The position numbers were made by a program, and so were the translations under genes. The notes under the pieces are model-generated. The model did no database searches. It saw nothing but the letters and a program-made list of their open reading frames with translations, and had not been told where the DNA came from. A stretch of DNA of 64,000 bases from Pestalotiopsis fici W106-1 (taxonomy: Eukaryota; Ascomycota; Sordariomycetes; Amphisphaeriales; Sporocadaceae): positions 4,919,022 to 4,983,021 of the forward strand of contig NW_006917091.1 of the NCBI RefSeq assembly GCF_000516985.1. Reading direction: 5' to 3'. The stretch's first letter is position 1; each line of letters begins with the position of its first letter. Shown piece by piece: positions 31,430 through 44,922 of the stretch.

Positions 31430-34400
31430 GAAGCATGCGTGAGAAATGAGAAGATGGCGATGAGACTTGAAATGAGTTAGAAATACCCCCATTAGAGGAC
31501 GCCATGTAAGAATTATGTGGCGGTAGATCAAAGTTTAGACTCTTAGATCAGCGGTGCCCACAGCTGCGGCACACGTATCCCATAGAGGAGGAAGAAGAAG
31601 CAGTGGCTGGCATTTTGCACCTCGAGCCGACCGGAAAGTTAGTCGAGGTTGTATGTTTTTTTCCAAAAGAAGAGTTGATTTAGCGTAGACTCGAAGACTT
31701 TTGCCGAGATCGATACAAGGATCAAGAACAATTTGATTTGTCTGTACCAACCAAAAGGCTATCCCTGACAATTCCAATGGGTGAAGTGAACGTCTCCAAT
31801 GTGCACGACTCCAACTCCCCAAGGAGGACTCTGGTCAACCTTAAATACGCACAATGTAGTATAGGGAACCCCCCTCCCCCTTTCCCCGCATGGCTGTGCG
31901 TAGCGAGGCTATTGATTTCCATTCGGTTTCATTAAACCTTGGACATAACGACCCCATGTCTAGCAGTATACTTCTTGGTTTCTATCTAAGTAGCGAAGCT
32001 GCCCTGTGGACTGTCACGGTCCGTATACAGGGATTGCACCTTGACATAGAGTATGTCGATCAACGTATAATTCTTACCATGCACTCGACCTTTACCGTCC
32101 GCAATCACATGATTGGAGAGATTCGCAATGGCGAGAGTATCTGGATTTTTGACATGTTGTATCTTATTCACCATGATATCTTGAGAAAATGTGGTTCCAT
32201 TCTTACCGACTACATATACAGCAAGCATCACGGTTCGATGGCCGAGCTTGGAAGTAACGAGCAACACTCGGCGTCCATGTGCAAGGCATGGATCGATGAT
32301 CATGCGGTGCTTAAGCTTACAAGGCACAATTGTTGCCCACGGCCTCTCTTTTACATCTTGACAATCATCCTCCTGTTGTTTGCCCATCCCCGAAGAGCTC
32401 TTGGCGCCGAGATCATCCTACGTGACCTGTCATCGTCGCCATGGCTAGCCGCCATCAACAATTGTCAATTTTGTTTTGTCATGGTTTTACATTGCATTTG
32501 TCCCTCTCTTAGTCCAAGCTTAGACTAGCAATAAACAACTTGTCCTTGATTTCTACCGATGACGCTGGATCCAAATACTCGGCACAAAGACGCTTGGTTT
32601 TATGACCCTTCTTGACAATATCCGGTTCAGGCCTTTTGCTACTCGGTGTTTATCCTCCTTTGCAGAATGTCTAGTGGACTTGCCCAAGATCAACCACCAG
32701 ATGCGCGTGAAGATGTCCAAGTGAATAGTCAACACCGTTTCTTGCCCTCCTTATTCGGCACATACTTGTCGTCTTGCAGCACAACATGTACTGTCCATGC
32801 ATGTGATGAGACGATCCAATCCAATGAATCCTGTATGACTGCGAGGCAAAGTTCTGACCTTTGCTTATAGAATAGACCGTCCGACCACTCGCTCCTGCAA
32901 CGCCAATCATCTTTCATGGGAATCCACATCCTTCCAGCATAGCGTCAGTGCCGGCTAGTGTTGGGAATGCGCTTCATAAAGACGAGCCCGCTGTGAGCAT
33001 CATGGCTCCTATGAGCAACGAGTTGGCAGCCCTGCAAATGATCACAGCACTCTGCGACGGGCATGACACACACCTGAATCTGCGATCCAAAGCCATTACC
33101 TTTGTCGCAAAAATCGCGCGATCGGACCCGATGACTACAAGTTTTCAACAATAGATCTAGAAACTCTCCCATCCAAGTCTGCGCGGATGCCAGCGCCCCC
33201 CTCTGGCACCCGTAGTCAGCCTCATTGGTGTTACCAGAGTAGAACGCCCATTGCAACCTCCAGACCACCAGACTTGGAATGAATTCGAGTCCCTGCTCAG
33301 GATTAAAATGAGGTCGGTACTACAGTGCGCATTTGCCCATCAGCACACGACGCTTATTGAAAGTGCTATTCATGATGGCCCCTTGAGAAACTTGCCACAA
33401 ACGTGGCTCGCGTGGCCGAATGTTGGATAGAAGTCGCGTGCGAGCCTGAATTACACCACAAATTTCAAGAATTCTGTTTCGTGTCGGAGGACAATATCGC
33501 CTGTTTGAATTCCGCTCGCTGTATTTTCCCCTAGTATATTTATCTTTACCACCAAGCAGACGAGGCTACCAAATAATTCTATAACCTCTACCTTTTGTTA
33601 GTCTTATTGCAACCATGTCCTGCCAGAGTCACTTGCCGCTCTTCATGACAATACAACAATGTATATAGAACGAGTTTTTGGAGGATCTCTGTACAAGACG
33701 TAATAAAGAAGCCCCGGGGCCTATGTAAACTTTGTCTTTTATCAATCTTGCAATTCTCCTTGGTCTCCTCCTTCCACCGGCGAGGGTTGAGGGGAGCAAA
33801 CAATCCTGTTATGCACGACCGAACGCGATATCTCTTGATCGCTTGCATAATGTCAAAGAATGCCGATATCGAGGCGCCCTGACACTGATAAAGCCCGGGC
33901 TCATTGCAATCGCATGTGATGAGGTCACCATGTCGTTGCGATATTGCGATCAAGACCTTTTTTTTTTTTCCCCCTCGGCTAGGGATGCAAACAAAACGTC
34001 CCGTTAATACAAGGCGGCAGAGCAAGACAAAAACTGGTGACGGCATAGCGGTCAAATCGGTTAAGCTTATGTAGGCGGAAAGCACAAACAGTAAAGCATT
34101 TGAAGAGTTTAAGGTTACAGCAAAGCAAACAGATAAAGGCAGGATCCCGGTTTGCCGGAGTCGGGTACATATCAAGGTTCAAGACGGTGAAGACGGGTGT
34201 GTTTTCTTGAATTATGCACAAGCCAGTGAGAGCCTGGCCAAAGGAAAAATGACAACAACCCATGGCAAAATGCTTGGTATCTCTCTTTCCATGCTCCAAG
34301 TGCCAATCATAGGTAGCTACGTTGCTCAGACGACGTAATGCGTTCCTCGTGGAAATGTACCTCAAGCAAAGTTCTGACAAAAACAAACAACTCTTTTTTA

Positions 34401-34761
34401 GAAGATAAAAAAGACCTTTCAAAATTAAAACCCTTGGGGGATCTCTTCGAGATTGTCCCCCTGATCGCCCCCGTCGAGGATCAGATTTGGGCCAAAAGTA
34501 GTACATGTACTCTATAAGCCCTTCGCAGTCCAGCTGAGGAACAGAAGGTGTGCCAATTTTCATCCTTCTGATGCATGGCGTGATTGTACAAATCCGAAGT
34601 GGCGAAAACCGACCGACCCCTTCTCTTTTTGTGAGGGGTCATCCATTTGGTATCATATGAGCCTGTGGGAAAAAAAACAACCGTTGTGAACACCTCTATC
34701 CCTTGTCCCAATGTTGCTGTTGTTGTCGTCGTTGGCGCCGTGTCGATATTCGTGACAAAAT
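31430..34761. other. Gene-free region between CCP1 and the LYAR-type gene
   Basis: About 3.3 kb of convergent 3' flanks. It holds one unusually long but unrecognised plus-strand ORF (31890-32528), a minus-strand ORF opposite it, and two overlapping minus-strand ORFs (33588-34175 and 33979-34563). None shows a domain or credible splice links. A short poly-T lies at 33958-33970. Confidence 0.5.
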
Positions 34762-36622
34762 TTAGATGGAAAATAGAACAATTTCTCCCCGGTCATTACG
34801 TCGCATCCGCAACGACCGCCAGAGCTCCTTTTCCTCCAGCACCTTGCCCAAGCTTGATTCCGACGACAGCCGCTCACGATGGAAGCGCTTCAAGGCCTTG
34901 TTCACGCTGTAGCCTCGTGCGCTCTTCTCGTCCTTTGTACACATGCTCAGGAAGAGCTCAGACCTGGGCTTGAATACCACCATTTGGTCATTGCCACTGT
35001 TGCCGTCGCCACCCTGGGGACGGTACTCGATCAGTTTCGGGGCCTTCTCCGAGTCCGTCTTGGAATGCTTCTTCTTCGTCTTCTTCTCCTTTCGTTCTGA
35101 TGAGTGCTTTCGCTTCTTCGAGACCTTGCTCGCCTTTGATGTGCCCGACATCAAAGCCTTGAGATTGCTCCCGAGTGATTCCGTGCGGCTGGTCTTGCTT
35201 GACTTGTGTTGCTTGGACTTCTTGATCGGGCTTGCTGGTGAATGTTCGCCGCCATCACCCCCAGAGTAGTCGGGCGATGGGGGGAATTGTGAAGGGCGCA
35301 TGAGCCCCTTAAGTCCACCAGTGAGGCCCGAGTGAAGCTCTGGCGGCGGCGCATCAATCATCATCTCATCACTTGGTCCGTTGTCAATGGCCAAAGGACT
35401 GTTGGTCTCAATGTGCAAGCGCTTGCGCTTCCTGTCCTTCTTCTCACCATCCTTGGACTTCTTGCTCTTGGGAGCAGGCGTCTCGTACTGGGTGGGAACA
35501 GGTACCATGTCCTCATCGTCGACCATGTAGCCAGTCGGGTCGACAAAGTTATTGGCCTCCTTTTCAAAACGAACTAGCTGCGTCTCCTCATTGTGACTCG
35601 GGAGGTTCAGGTTAGAGGCATTGGGAGTAGCGGCGACGAGAAAGTCAAACACATTTACGCTGTTATCGACAGCTGGGGGCGGTGTTGGCGCCTCTGGTGG
35701 CAGGTCTGCCGCCGACTTGTTGTCGTCATCAGATTCATGGATCTCGTAGTCTTGGTATGCCTCGTATTCCTCCGCAATGTCCTCAACATATGCGTGTTGC
35801 GACATCTTCTTGGGTTCCGCCGCTGGAGGCGCTGATGAGGCTTGCTGGCCAGACTTTTGCTTCTTGGGTTTGTATAGAGCTCCCTGGTATTTTTGTTCCT
35901 CTGTCATACAAGACTGGCGGCATGTTAGATAGCTGAGCGTTGGTCAGGGGAAATGCGCTGCGCCTGCGCGGGCACCTACCGTATGCGAGCGGTACTCCGC
36001 GCCGGGAAAGTAGGTCATGCAGTCAATACACGTGAAAGTGGCGCCGCGACAACGATTCCTGTGTGGGTCGAGTTTCTTCTTCGTCAGAACATCACCACAG
36101 TTCTGTGGATTATATGAGTTAGATTTTTGTCAACAGAACAACAAGAGCGGCAGATTAGTAGTAGAGAAAGAGATATGCATGCAAGTGGGTGGATTGATAG
36201 AATAAACGAGGACACCAGGATTGGGTGACAAAGGGGGGTGTATCATCTCTGGTTGGAGGGGCAGAGGGGTGAAACTGATCAGGAGACGGGACGACAGCAG
36301 ATATTAAAAAGGGAAACAGTGCCGGCAATTGGGGTGGGATCAGTGACGGGATATGACGATGATCAGTACCCAGTGCAGCAGCAGCGAGCTGAGAGGAATG
36401 AAAGACGGGAAATGGGGGATAGATGGAGGGGTGGCGTAACGCGCAACGCCGTGTGTTGGTTAAAGCAGGTGATGGTGTTGGGCAGGGAGGCGGAGGAGTA
36501 CGTTAATGTCAGGCATTAAACGATAGAGTGTGTAGTAAGTAGCTACTGCTAGGTACATGGCTGACTATTATGGACTGGGGGAAGCAGAGGGGTATAGTTA
36601 CCTCACACGAGAATGAAACCAT
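34762..36622 (-). CDS. LYAR: LYAR-type C2HC zinc-finger nucleolar protein
   Basis: Members of this family sit in the nucleolus and act in ribosome biogenesis and growth control. Three exons on the minus strand (36602-36622, 35980-36102, 34762-35913) give 431 residues. The N terminus holds the LYAR zinc fingers: MVSFSCENCGDVLTKKKLDP with HRNRC, then FTCIDCMTYFPG and YRSHTSC, followed by MTEEQKYQGALYKPKK, a hallmark of the family. Residues about 80-380 are mostly disordered, with acidic DDEDMVPVP and many Lys/Arg clusters (KKSKDGEKKDRKRKR, KVSKKRKHSSERKEKKTKKK) suitable for nuclear and nucleolar targeting. A more ordered C-terminal block (KALKRFHRERL...KELWRSLRMRRNDRGEIVLF) closes it. The largest open frame starts at an internal Met and misses both zinc-finger exons; the 21-nt first exon and 123-nt second exon are required. 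Confidence 0.92.
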
Positions 36623-37921
36623 GATTCTAAATGGTCTTGGACTGACGCGCAGTCGGGGAATAAGATTCTGATTGGCGCTGGTGGTGAACAATTTCCTTTG
36701 TGTTGTTTGTCGTGACTTGGGGATGTTTTGATGTCTTCTGCCGAGTGGACTTGCAGATGAGACAGCCGTCCGATGAGTGGACGAGAGAGTGTTCAGTGCA
36801 GAGAACAGAACAGGGGAAAAAAAAAAAGTCCTGTTCCTGTCTGGCGGATGACCAAATGCGGCAGCCTTTGATAGAGGGCGAGAGAGGTCGAGAGTGCGGT
36901 ACGACAACAAAACGTCCAGATTCCTTCCTGTTCGAGTAGGCGACAAGGAAAAGAGGATTCCCGAGAGACGGACCCAGGTGCCACAAGGGCGATTTGCGAC
37001 CACCAAAAACTAAGATGCCGATAGTGGGCTCCGTCCAAAGGAATGGACGCGTACTGTATACGGTTTTGTGTCCTGGACTGGAGTGACTGGAGGTTTGCAA
37101 GGGCGAACGCGTGCAACGGGGTCGAGTCAGGTGGGTGCTGGACTATAACACAAACACCTTCCTTGATGTCTGCTATTCCGGCTGGATGGTGACTAGTCTG
37201 GGAGATCCAAGGCGGACTATCCTGCGCAAGCTTGGGTGACCCCGGGTTTGATGTTTGCTGATCCGCGAATGACTAGGTATGGATCCGAGAGATTCTAGGC
37301 AAAAAAGCAACTATGTTGTGCAGTAGTAAAAGGAGAGTTGAGTGTTGTATCCGCAGGACCAGAGGTAGCCAGGAATAGAGGTAGATACGAGGGCGCGCAA
37401 AGCCCATGATCTGATGCTTGGGGTTTGTTTTTAGAAACTAGAGCCAAGCCAGGGACCACTTTGGCAGTGTACCGACGACCTACGTGCTTGGACGTGTGTG
37501 GTCGAGGAATCCCGCTGCAACGAGTAGTAATAATAAAGCCACGCCGAGTATGTTTCGATGAACTCGGGGTCCGGGGGGGGGTTGTTCGTCAGAGTCAGCA
37601 GGGTCGCTATTCCAGAACTGGAGAACTGGAGAGCTGAAAATCCAACGACACCGAAAGGGCTGGATTGGGCTGGGCAAGCTGAAGAGAAGGACTACTTCTC
37701 TCAAGTGCAAAAACGAGATCAGGCCGAGTAGATCTGTAAAGAAATTGGGTCGACGATGGGATGCGCGCAGCTTGTGACGGGCCCAAAACACAGAGGAGGG
37801 AAAAAAAAGGTTGAATAATTATTTTTTTTGTTTACGAAAATTTGAGTGTGGAAAGATTTCTTCACGGTAGCTACGGTAGCGTTGGGCGCCGATGCGTCTA
37901 CTGCAGCATCTGCATAGAGGA

Positions 37922-38021
37922 NNNNNNNNNNNNNNNNNNNNNNNNNNNNNNNNNNNNNNNNNNNNNNNNNNNNNNNNNNNNNNNNNNNNNNNNNNNNNNN
38001 NNNNNNNNNNNNNNNNNNNNN
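37922..38021. other. Assembly gap (100 N)
   Basis: Exactly 100 N, the conventional length for a gap of unknown size. True distance across it is not known. Confidence 0.99.
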
Positions 38022-39331
38022 GTGAATTTCGACGACGACCAGATAGATACCTTTCATAGATAGAGCGTGTGAGTATATCTTGTATGTCGACTCACAACAT
38101 GTCTACACAATCGACTATCTACAGGCCTTGTGTATATATGAGGAATGTATCCGCAAGGTACATGATTTTCAAAAGCCTCCAGATTGTGCTGCTGATGTAG
38201 TATGTAACTCGTACCTACAATCTAGACGAGCCCAATAGACAGACAAACAGTCAGATGCTGGCGAGGCGCATGAAATATCTTGCTGTTATATTGCCATTGG
38301 CCGACGCAGAGCGTAATAGTACACGTAGCGACTTGTCTACCGTCCACCAAACACAATACTTTATCGGCGGCTCTAACGTCCTGCGTTTCTGGCCTGGCAC
38401 AGGCTGAACTCAATGCTCGACTAGGTACATGATTAGCTCCTATAGTATAGCAAAAAGAATGTATCCCAAAAACTACATACTACTCAGCATGTGTACGAAT
38501 GCGGGAAAACACATTTCAGGTCCAGGTGTTGCAACCTGCAAGGGCGAAGAAAGGGAACCGCCCCCAGGAATAGACACGATACCTACATTGTATGTTGTAA
38601 GCCTTGTAAGCCTATCATGAACCTTGCTCGCTCGGGGGCTATGTCGAAAAGAGAAGCACCTATCCCATGTGTTCGCTTTACGAAGAGGCGCTCTCTCTTT
38701 TAAAGAACTTCATTACTCCTGATTCCAATCAGGCCTTGCATCCAGACCCTGTCTTGAATTGTATCCTCGATCTGCAAGAAGTATCACATCTTCGGCGACA
38801 CTGGGTCATTTCCAACGTGAGCAAACGAAATCCTTCGAGGTGTTCCATCGGCCGCGTCCAGAGGATTCGAGCCCAAAATTTTGGGTTTAGCACTCAAGCA
38901 CGGCGACGACATTCCAAACTCAATTCCGCGAACATTTCAAGAGCTAAAAAGGCCAATGCGCGTGGGCAATTGGCTGCTGTTTTTGTTCAAAAGAAGCGAC
39001 GTGTCAGAATTGTTGTTTTCCCCCTGGAAAACGATGCCTCTTTCAGTTCAGTCCCTGACGTGCCATGCCATTGCCATGTTTTTCCCGCCCATTTGGGGCC
39101 ACCCTCGGAATAGAGTTGCTTGCTCCAAGTAGCATGAAATGCCATGAAACACCAATTAAACTCCCAGACAGACTCGCACGGCCGCGCAACGCCCCCCAGT
39201 GCGTGTGTGTCGCGCGCGCCTGTCTTTGGCTGCCAGTCAGAAGCCGATTCAGCCAGTCCCGACTGAAAGGTTGGACACCTCTGACAGCAATATTCTTGGC
39301 CGGGGCCCTGGCCTACCCCAGCGCCCATCAC

Positions 39332-39370
39332 TCATCCGTCAATCCATCCGTCAATCCATCCATCCATCCC
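39332..39370. repeat. ATCC/ATCCGTCA tandem repeat
   Basis: Two copies of a CCGTCAAT-type unit pass into repeated ATCC units. The sequence is short, imperfect and intergenic. Confidence 0.85.
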
Positions 39371-42300
39371 ATATCATCCCATCTACGTAGTTCCAACCCA
39401 TCCACACCTCCAAAAAAAAAAAAAGAGGATCTGTCGATTTTGGATAGACACCCCCCTTCCTTTGACCCCACGGGCTCTCCCGTGTCCTGAAAAGGGACCT
39501 GCGGTTCTGGTGCCTTGCAACGAATCTTCCCCTCAGAATAAGCGAAGAGGACCATTCTTCGGGAACTCGGTTTTTTGTTCGAGGCAATCTTCCAGAACGA
39601 AACGGGGCTTGTGGTTATCAGACACTCGGAGCAATACTGTACACTATTATGGTGCTGGCCTTGGTGGAAAGGCTAAAAAGGTAAAGCAAAGAGGCATTAT
39701 GACCCAGTTATGCGCGTGAGTGGAATGCTTACTAGCAATGCCAAGCAAGACATTGGTTTATCCAAGTCTGCGCTTGGATCATGGTAGCAGGTAGTAGTAG
39801 TAGTATTAAGGTGTTGTTGATAGCATAATTATCGAATCGCAACAATTGTCTTGGAACAAAGGTCGTTATCATAGCCTTTTCTCCAACACTATCTAGGTAT
39901 TCAGCACTATCCAGTGTCATGCCAGCAACCGCCATATATGCGCGCGCCCACAAACACGCAACGAGGGAGGTTCCATCAAAGATATAGTTTCTTGCGCTAG
40001 AGGTGGTGGCGAGATCAGCAACCAAGACCTGGTGATTACGTCCAGAAGTCACACGGACCATCATGGTGTCTTGCTTTACGAAGAGCTATTGAGAGCGGCA
40101 CTGCTAATTCTAGAACCGCTGGAATCTTGACAAGAGCCTTCATCTAAACACAAAGACGTACCTGTCTTCTCCACGTGGCCATGGTGTATATTATTGCATG
40201 CCGCTTACAATCTCCAGCGAGCAGCACTGACTCGACGGATGAGGGGAACTTGATATGCCGATCCAAAAAAACGCAGTGCTCAACACGGGTTCAGGTTGTC
40301 GACCTCTGCCAAGTATAAGCTATTATCATGAAATCACGTTATGTTGAAATGCCATCTAATATGCTTTCAATGGACTGTATATATAGGCATCATTCTGCAG
40401 CCCAGATACTACTCCGGGATCACTGGACAACTCTTACAGCATGCTTCTCACATATGGACCTAGGCTGCCGAGACGTGGCCAACTTGTCATCGGCGTTTGT
40501 TCAACTCGATCCATAAATCGTCCAAGGGATCGGGCTGTGCATGCTGATAGGTAGTTGGGTTAGATTAGAAGCTCAACAACAATGATCCTCGGGTTGAGCT
40601 GGTTCTCGTCCTAGGTATGCGTCCTTCGCGACCGAGGTAGGCCGTAGGGTAGATGTACTCCGTACAAAGAGCCACGGCTCACGAGCATGTGCAAAGCCGT
40701 CCGTTTCTCATGCTAACAAGTAGTGGTTATGCGATGCAAGTCGAGTTGCATACTGTGGTAGTATGGGTAAGTTTTAGCCGTACATGAGGTATATCTCCAC
40801 TAATGGACATGGGGAGGTGGTTTGTGCTTGTGTAAGTTGTGCAATTTATGGCTGGAAAAGTGACTTGCCCCACGTTGAAGTGAGCCCTGCCAGATACTTG
40901 ACAGGGAGCGAAAACTTTTGCCTGCAACCACAGTAGAAAGGTGACACTCTAGAAGAGCCATCGGCATATGCCCGACAGTTTACTATCCGTGGCGAAGACA
41001 GACGGGGAAAAAGTGATGGGGACGCAGTGACACCAATATTTCTGGTTTGCTGCTCAGCCATGGTAAGAGAGAGACAGAGGCCAAGACCCCACAAACTGGG
41101 GCACATGGCGAGCAATCTATTGCGGACGATGTGGTCGTAGCTCATTCTTTTTGATTACACATTACCTAGCCAGGCTACCTGCGATGAGCAATTGAAAGCT
41201 CGGATGCAAAAGAAGAGAAGTATCTCCATCGGCCTAGCATACAGATGGCGCATTGCCTAGCTTTCTAGAATGTCCGGGCGATGACAAGCCATTAAGCTCG
41301 ATCCCCGCGGCGTCCGTCTCTGGGGGAGGGGAAAGGTCCTCTGTCTGTCATCTTTATATGGTAGAAGAGATGTCAGGTATGCTCGAGGTGAGACGATGAC
41401 ACAACGGACCGTGACGAGAGCTGCCGATATGCAGCCAAGGAGAGGACTTTTTATTCTCTTGATCTACCTGAGAAACGTTTCAGGAGACCGTTGAAATCGT
41501 TGATAGAGCCTCAAGCGCGACCTACGCCGCACTCAGCATGGTCACCGATTGTGGACGCTAATAACTCGCGACCCTGGCTGATGAACGGACGAGCTAGGGA
41601 GATTTCGCCGTTTAGCCAGGCTGGCTGTGTTCTAGTTGCGAAAAAAAAGGTGTGCCGTCTTGCCTGCCTGCCTCGGTGGGATGGTTGATGAATGGATCAA
41701 CAAATCATTAGAGAGTGAAATCAAAGGGAATTTAATCATGGCCCGTCCTACAGTACACAGCTATTTCCGTCGGGGCCGCGCGCACGAGATATCCCTGGAT
41801 AAACAATCGTGCAAGGTCCAATTCATGATCCCCAATGAGCAGCATAATATCCAGCATCGGATGGGAGCGTGCCTAATTGGAGAATCTTGCCCTTGATGGA
41901 TTGATTTATGATTACCTGGACAAACTCTGGGGGGCCTAATGTAGGAGTTAGTTTTAGAGTTGATCCTGTGCCGACCGAGGCATTCATCATTGTACCTTCT
42001 TGCTGCTGGCCTTTTCGCAATATTAACCACAAAACTTCCCCAAGTTCCGCCCGGCAACGACGACGATAGCAATTAATGAAAAGGCCTGTGTGTGTTTTCG
42101 TCAATTTTCTCTTTTCCTTCATTTGACATATATATTTAGCTAATAGCTATCTTTCTACTTACTACGTACCTCACATACGTAGTCAGCTCCCGGGGTGCCG
42201 CTTCGCCTAATTTGTGCTTGTCCCTCCTCTTACCGTTCTAGGACACTGCCAAATACTCTTTTTTTTTTTAATCTGTTCTCTCCTCCGTTCTCCGAATAGT

Positions 42301-42653
42301 GTGTGCCGGGGGTGATCGACGGCGATGGATCTTTTTTCATAAGCCATCCGAGCCAATACACTCCCCGTTTCACCGCTGCATTCACTACTGGACTCCTTTA
42401 TGCCCTCTTTTCCTCCCTCCCCCTTCCCTGGACTCACCTAAGCGGCATCTGATCAGTCTCGGCTAAGCCCTATTTCCCCTTCGCGCGCTCGGTACCTGAC
42501 CGCAGCAGAGTACGTACGAGCAGAGCAGAACCAGAGCTTGGCTGAAGCCCAGAGAGCCCACACCCCCAGTCGTCGTCTCCAGTGAGAAAGAACCACGGCC
42601 TACCTAAAAGAACCCGAGTGCCTACGACAAAGCAGCCTCAACAATTTTTCGGG

Positions 42654-44146
42654 ATGGCGCCTCCTACATCCTCCTCGTCTAATCCGAGCGGGAGCTATCT
42701 GGAGCAGACTGTCTCGCTCCTGGGCTCCGTGTCCGCATACATGCGCCTTCCGGCTCTGGTGTCTACGGTATGCAATGCCTTCTAGCTACCCCGTCATCGT
42801 CGTGCCGTCGCCGGCCTCCTCTGCGACGACCTCGCCCGCTTCTTCTTCTTCTTCTTCTCCATCCTTCTCTTCGCCAGCCTTTCGCCGAGTCTGCCGCCGG
42901 ACCCAGAGCGCAATAAGACACCGATGCCGGACCGCAGTCGAGCTAATAGATGATGTGCAGGGCGCTGCTGCTGTCTTGACATCCCTCCTTTACTTCAAAC
43001 AAAAGTTAGTTGACCTCGAGCCTCGATTCAAAACGCGTCCAGTACCCATGTGGCAGCTCTGCCCTACATGTCAGCTGCCACGGCAAGAGCTTGTAGACCT
43101 TAAGCTGACCAAGACTGTCCCAATTATAGATCTCTAATCTATCCGGCACATATGCCCCCAAATGCCCGGACGGATATTCCACGACCACCGGAATATGGAA
43201 TTAAGGATTTTGAGGAATTGACCATTCCAACACACGATGGCGAGAAACTGTCAGCCTTCTACATTCGTGCACGAAAGGGCTCGCGCAACTCGAATTGCAC
43301 CGTACTAATGTTCCACGGCAACGCTGGAAATATTGGACACCGGTTACCGATTGCCCGCATGCTCATCAACTACATTGGCTGTAACGTCTTCATGCTCGAG
43401 TACCGCGGCTATGGTCTTTCGACAGGGGATCCTGATGAAAAGGGCCTCATGATCGACGCGCAAACTGCCCTGGAATACCTACGGGACCGAGCCGAGACAA
43501 GTCAACACAAGATTGTCGTCTACGGGCAGAGCCTGGGAGGGGCCGTGAGCATCAAGCTCGTTGCCAAGAACCAAAACGCTGGAGACATTGTCGGCCTTGT
43601 TCTCGAGAATACTTTCCTCTCGATGCGCTCCCTAATCCCCTCGGTCATTCCTCCAGCCAAGTACTTGACATTGTTGTGCCACCAAGTTTGGCCGAGTGAG
43701 ACGGTTATTCCCACCATTACCGAGGTTCCCATTTTGTTCCTGAGCGGACAGCAGGACGAGATTGTGCCGTAAGTTTTCTCTATTCCATGAACCAACAATC
43801 AAATTTCCTATATCAAATGATGATCATAAACAACCATCCACAAAACCTGAGACCGCTTGGCGGACGAGGATTTCAACCTTTGTTTCCTGACTATATTACC
43901 CTGTCACACAACTTTTAGCGCCCGCTCCCTCATGGGTGATGCTAGTTGCTAATATCATGTGGTCCTTCTAGTCCTCCTCACATGCGGAAACTGTATGAGC
44001 TAGCTACAACTCCAACAAAGATCTGGAAGCCGCTGCCTGCTGGTGACCACAACTCGAGTGTGCTAGAGGAAGGTTATTTCGAAGCTATATCGGACTTTGT
44101 CTCCAATGTCGGCGGGGACGAGATTCCGGACAAGAGGAGGAGGTGA
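42654..44146 (+). CDS. BEM46: BEM46-type alpha/beta hydrolase (ABHD13-like), membrane anchored
   Basis: BEM46 proteins are membrane-associated serine hydrolases; roles in polarity and germination are reported for fungal members, and the substrate is unknown. Four exons (42654-42767, 42961-43004, 43130-43768, 43972-44146) give 323 residues. A hydrophobic N-terminal stretch (about residues 13-52, including YLEQTVSLLGSVSAYMRLPAL and the next exon) should anchor the protein. The hydrolase core shows VLMFHGNAGNIGHR, LEYRGYGLSTGDPDEKG, the nucleophile elbow YGQSLGG (Ser187), LSGQQDEIVP (Asp262) and AGDHNSS (His292), a complete Ser-Asp-His triad. Acceptors CAG, TAG and TAG and donors GTATGC, GTTAGT and GTAAGT fit. 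The 44-nt second exon sits inside the hydrophobic region and is invisible to simple ORF calling. Intron 1 holds a CTT microsatellite near 42838-42857. Confidence 0.94.
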
Positions 44147-44922
44147 AACGACTCCAGCGTCTTTGCTAATAATGAAGAGCATGATGAAGCGTTGAAAGCA
44201 CTGTACAGAAGATTTTTTGCGTTTTATTTGCATTGGGCGGCGTTAACAAACGAAGATCCTCGGGGAACTGGAGACGCTTTGTCAGTCAAGAGCCCTCCCA
44301 TTTATTCCCTCTTCGCAAGAATTGAAGATACCCCGCCCCTGACCCATCGATGCTTTCTTTCCGTGGCAGGAGAGCCGGTTCCCGTTTTTTGTTTAATCAG
44401 CTTTATATAGACTGGACGTTGAATGTATCAAAAAAGTTGTATCATAGTTGACTCGAGCAATCGTCCCTCCCAAGAAATTGATGTAGCGTTTGTGACGTAA
44501 TTGATAATTATCCTGTGACCATGATATTGTTTTCGAAATCGTTTTTATATGATGTGCAACATGGCCTTGAGAAATTCAAGCTATGTATCGAGAAACTGAA
44601 ATTCGCATACTAAAGCATTCATGACCACATGAAGGAGGGTTCTGAAAGCACGTATATTAACGGATTACGCACGTTGAGACGAATCAAGGATCCAAGGACA
44701 TATCAATATTCATTTAGCATGGCGCATACTCGCCATTATCTATAGCTCGCTTTTCTTTTTCTTTTTTCTTTTTTTACATGAACATGAAAGTTCATCTTTC
44801 CCTAATTATCTCATCAGACTGTGTGTCTGCATGATTCTAGGCGTAATTCCCTCTCAAAACCAACTATTTGTCATTGGTTTAATCAATACGCTCCTCTTGA
44901 GACACGACCCGTCATGAATGCT
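44147..44922. other. Convergent intergenic region between BEM46 and FAP1
   Basis: These 776 bp are AT-rich 3' flanks of two facing genes, with a T-rich stretch at 44750-44775. No gene is seen. Confidence 0.65.

Larger units (their letters stand above)
36623..42653. other. 6 kb gene-poor region containing an assembly gap
   Basis: It lies between the LYAR-type gene and BEM46, transcribed away from each other. It holds a 100-N gap, an ATCC-type repeat (39332-39370), an A run (about 39412-39424) and a poly-T (about 42261-42271). Short ORFs are many but overlap on both strands and match nothing I know. A gene could be hidden in or across the gap. The right end (42170-42650) is a pyrimidine-rich leader for BEM46. 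Confidence 0.5.

Noticed and set aside
30270..31531. Minus-strand ORFs opposite CCP1 (up to 234 codons)
   Set aside because: They mirror the strongly codon-biased CCP1 exons and cross its intron without splice logic.
33588..34563. Two overlapping minus-strand ORFs of about 195 codons
   Set aside because: They overlap each other in different frames, lie downstream of the LYAR-type gene, and show no recognisable domain or splice links.
38855..38885. tRNA T-arm-like string GGATTCGAGCCC
   Set aside because: No matching acceptor stem, D-arm or anticodon arm at the right distances on either strand.
39732..40064. 110-codon minus-strand ORF (MMVRVTSGRNHQ...)
   Set aside because: No family match, no second exon, and its C-terminal part runs through a TAG/TAC microsatellite. 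It is too weak to list as a gene.
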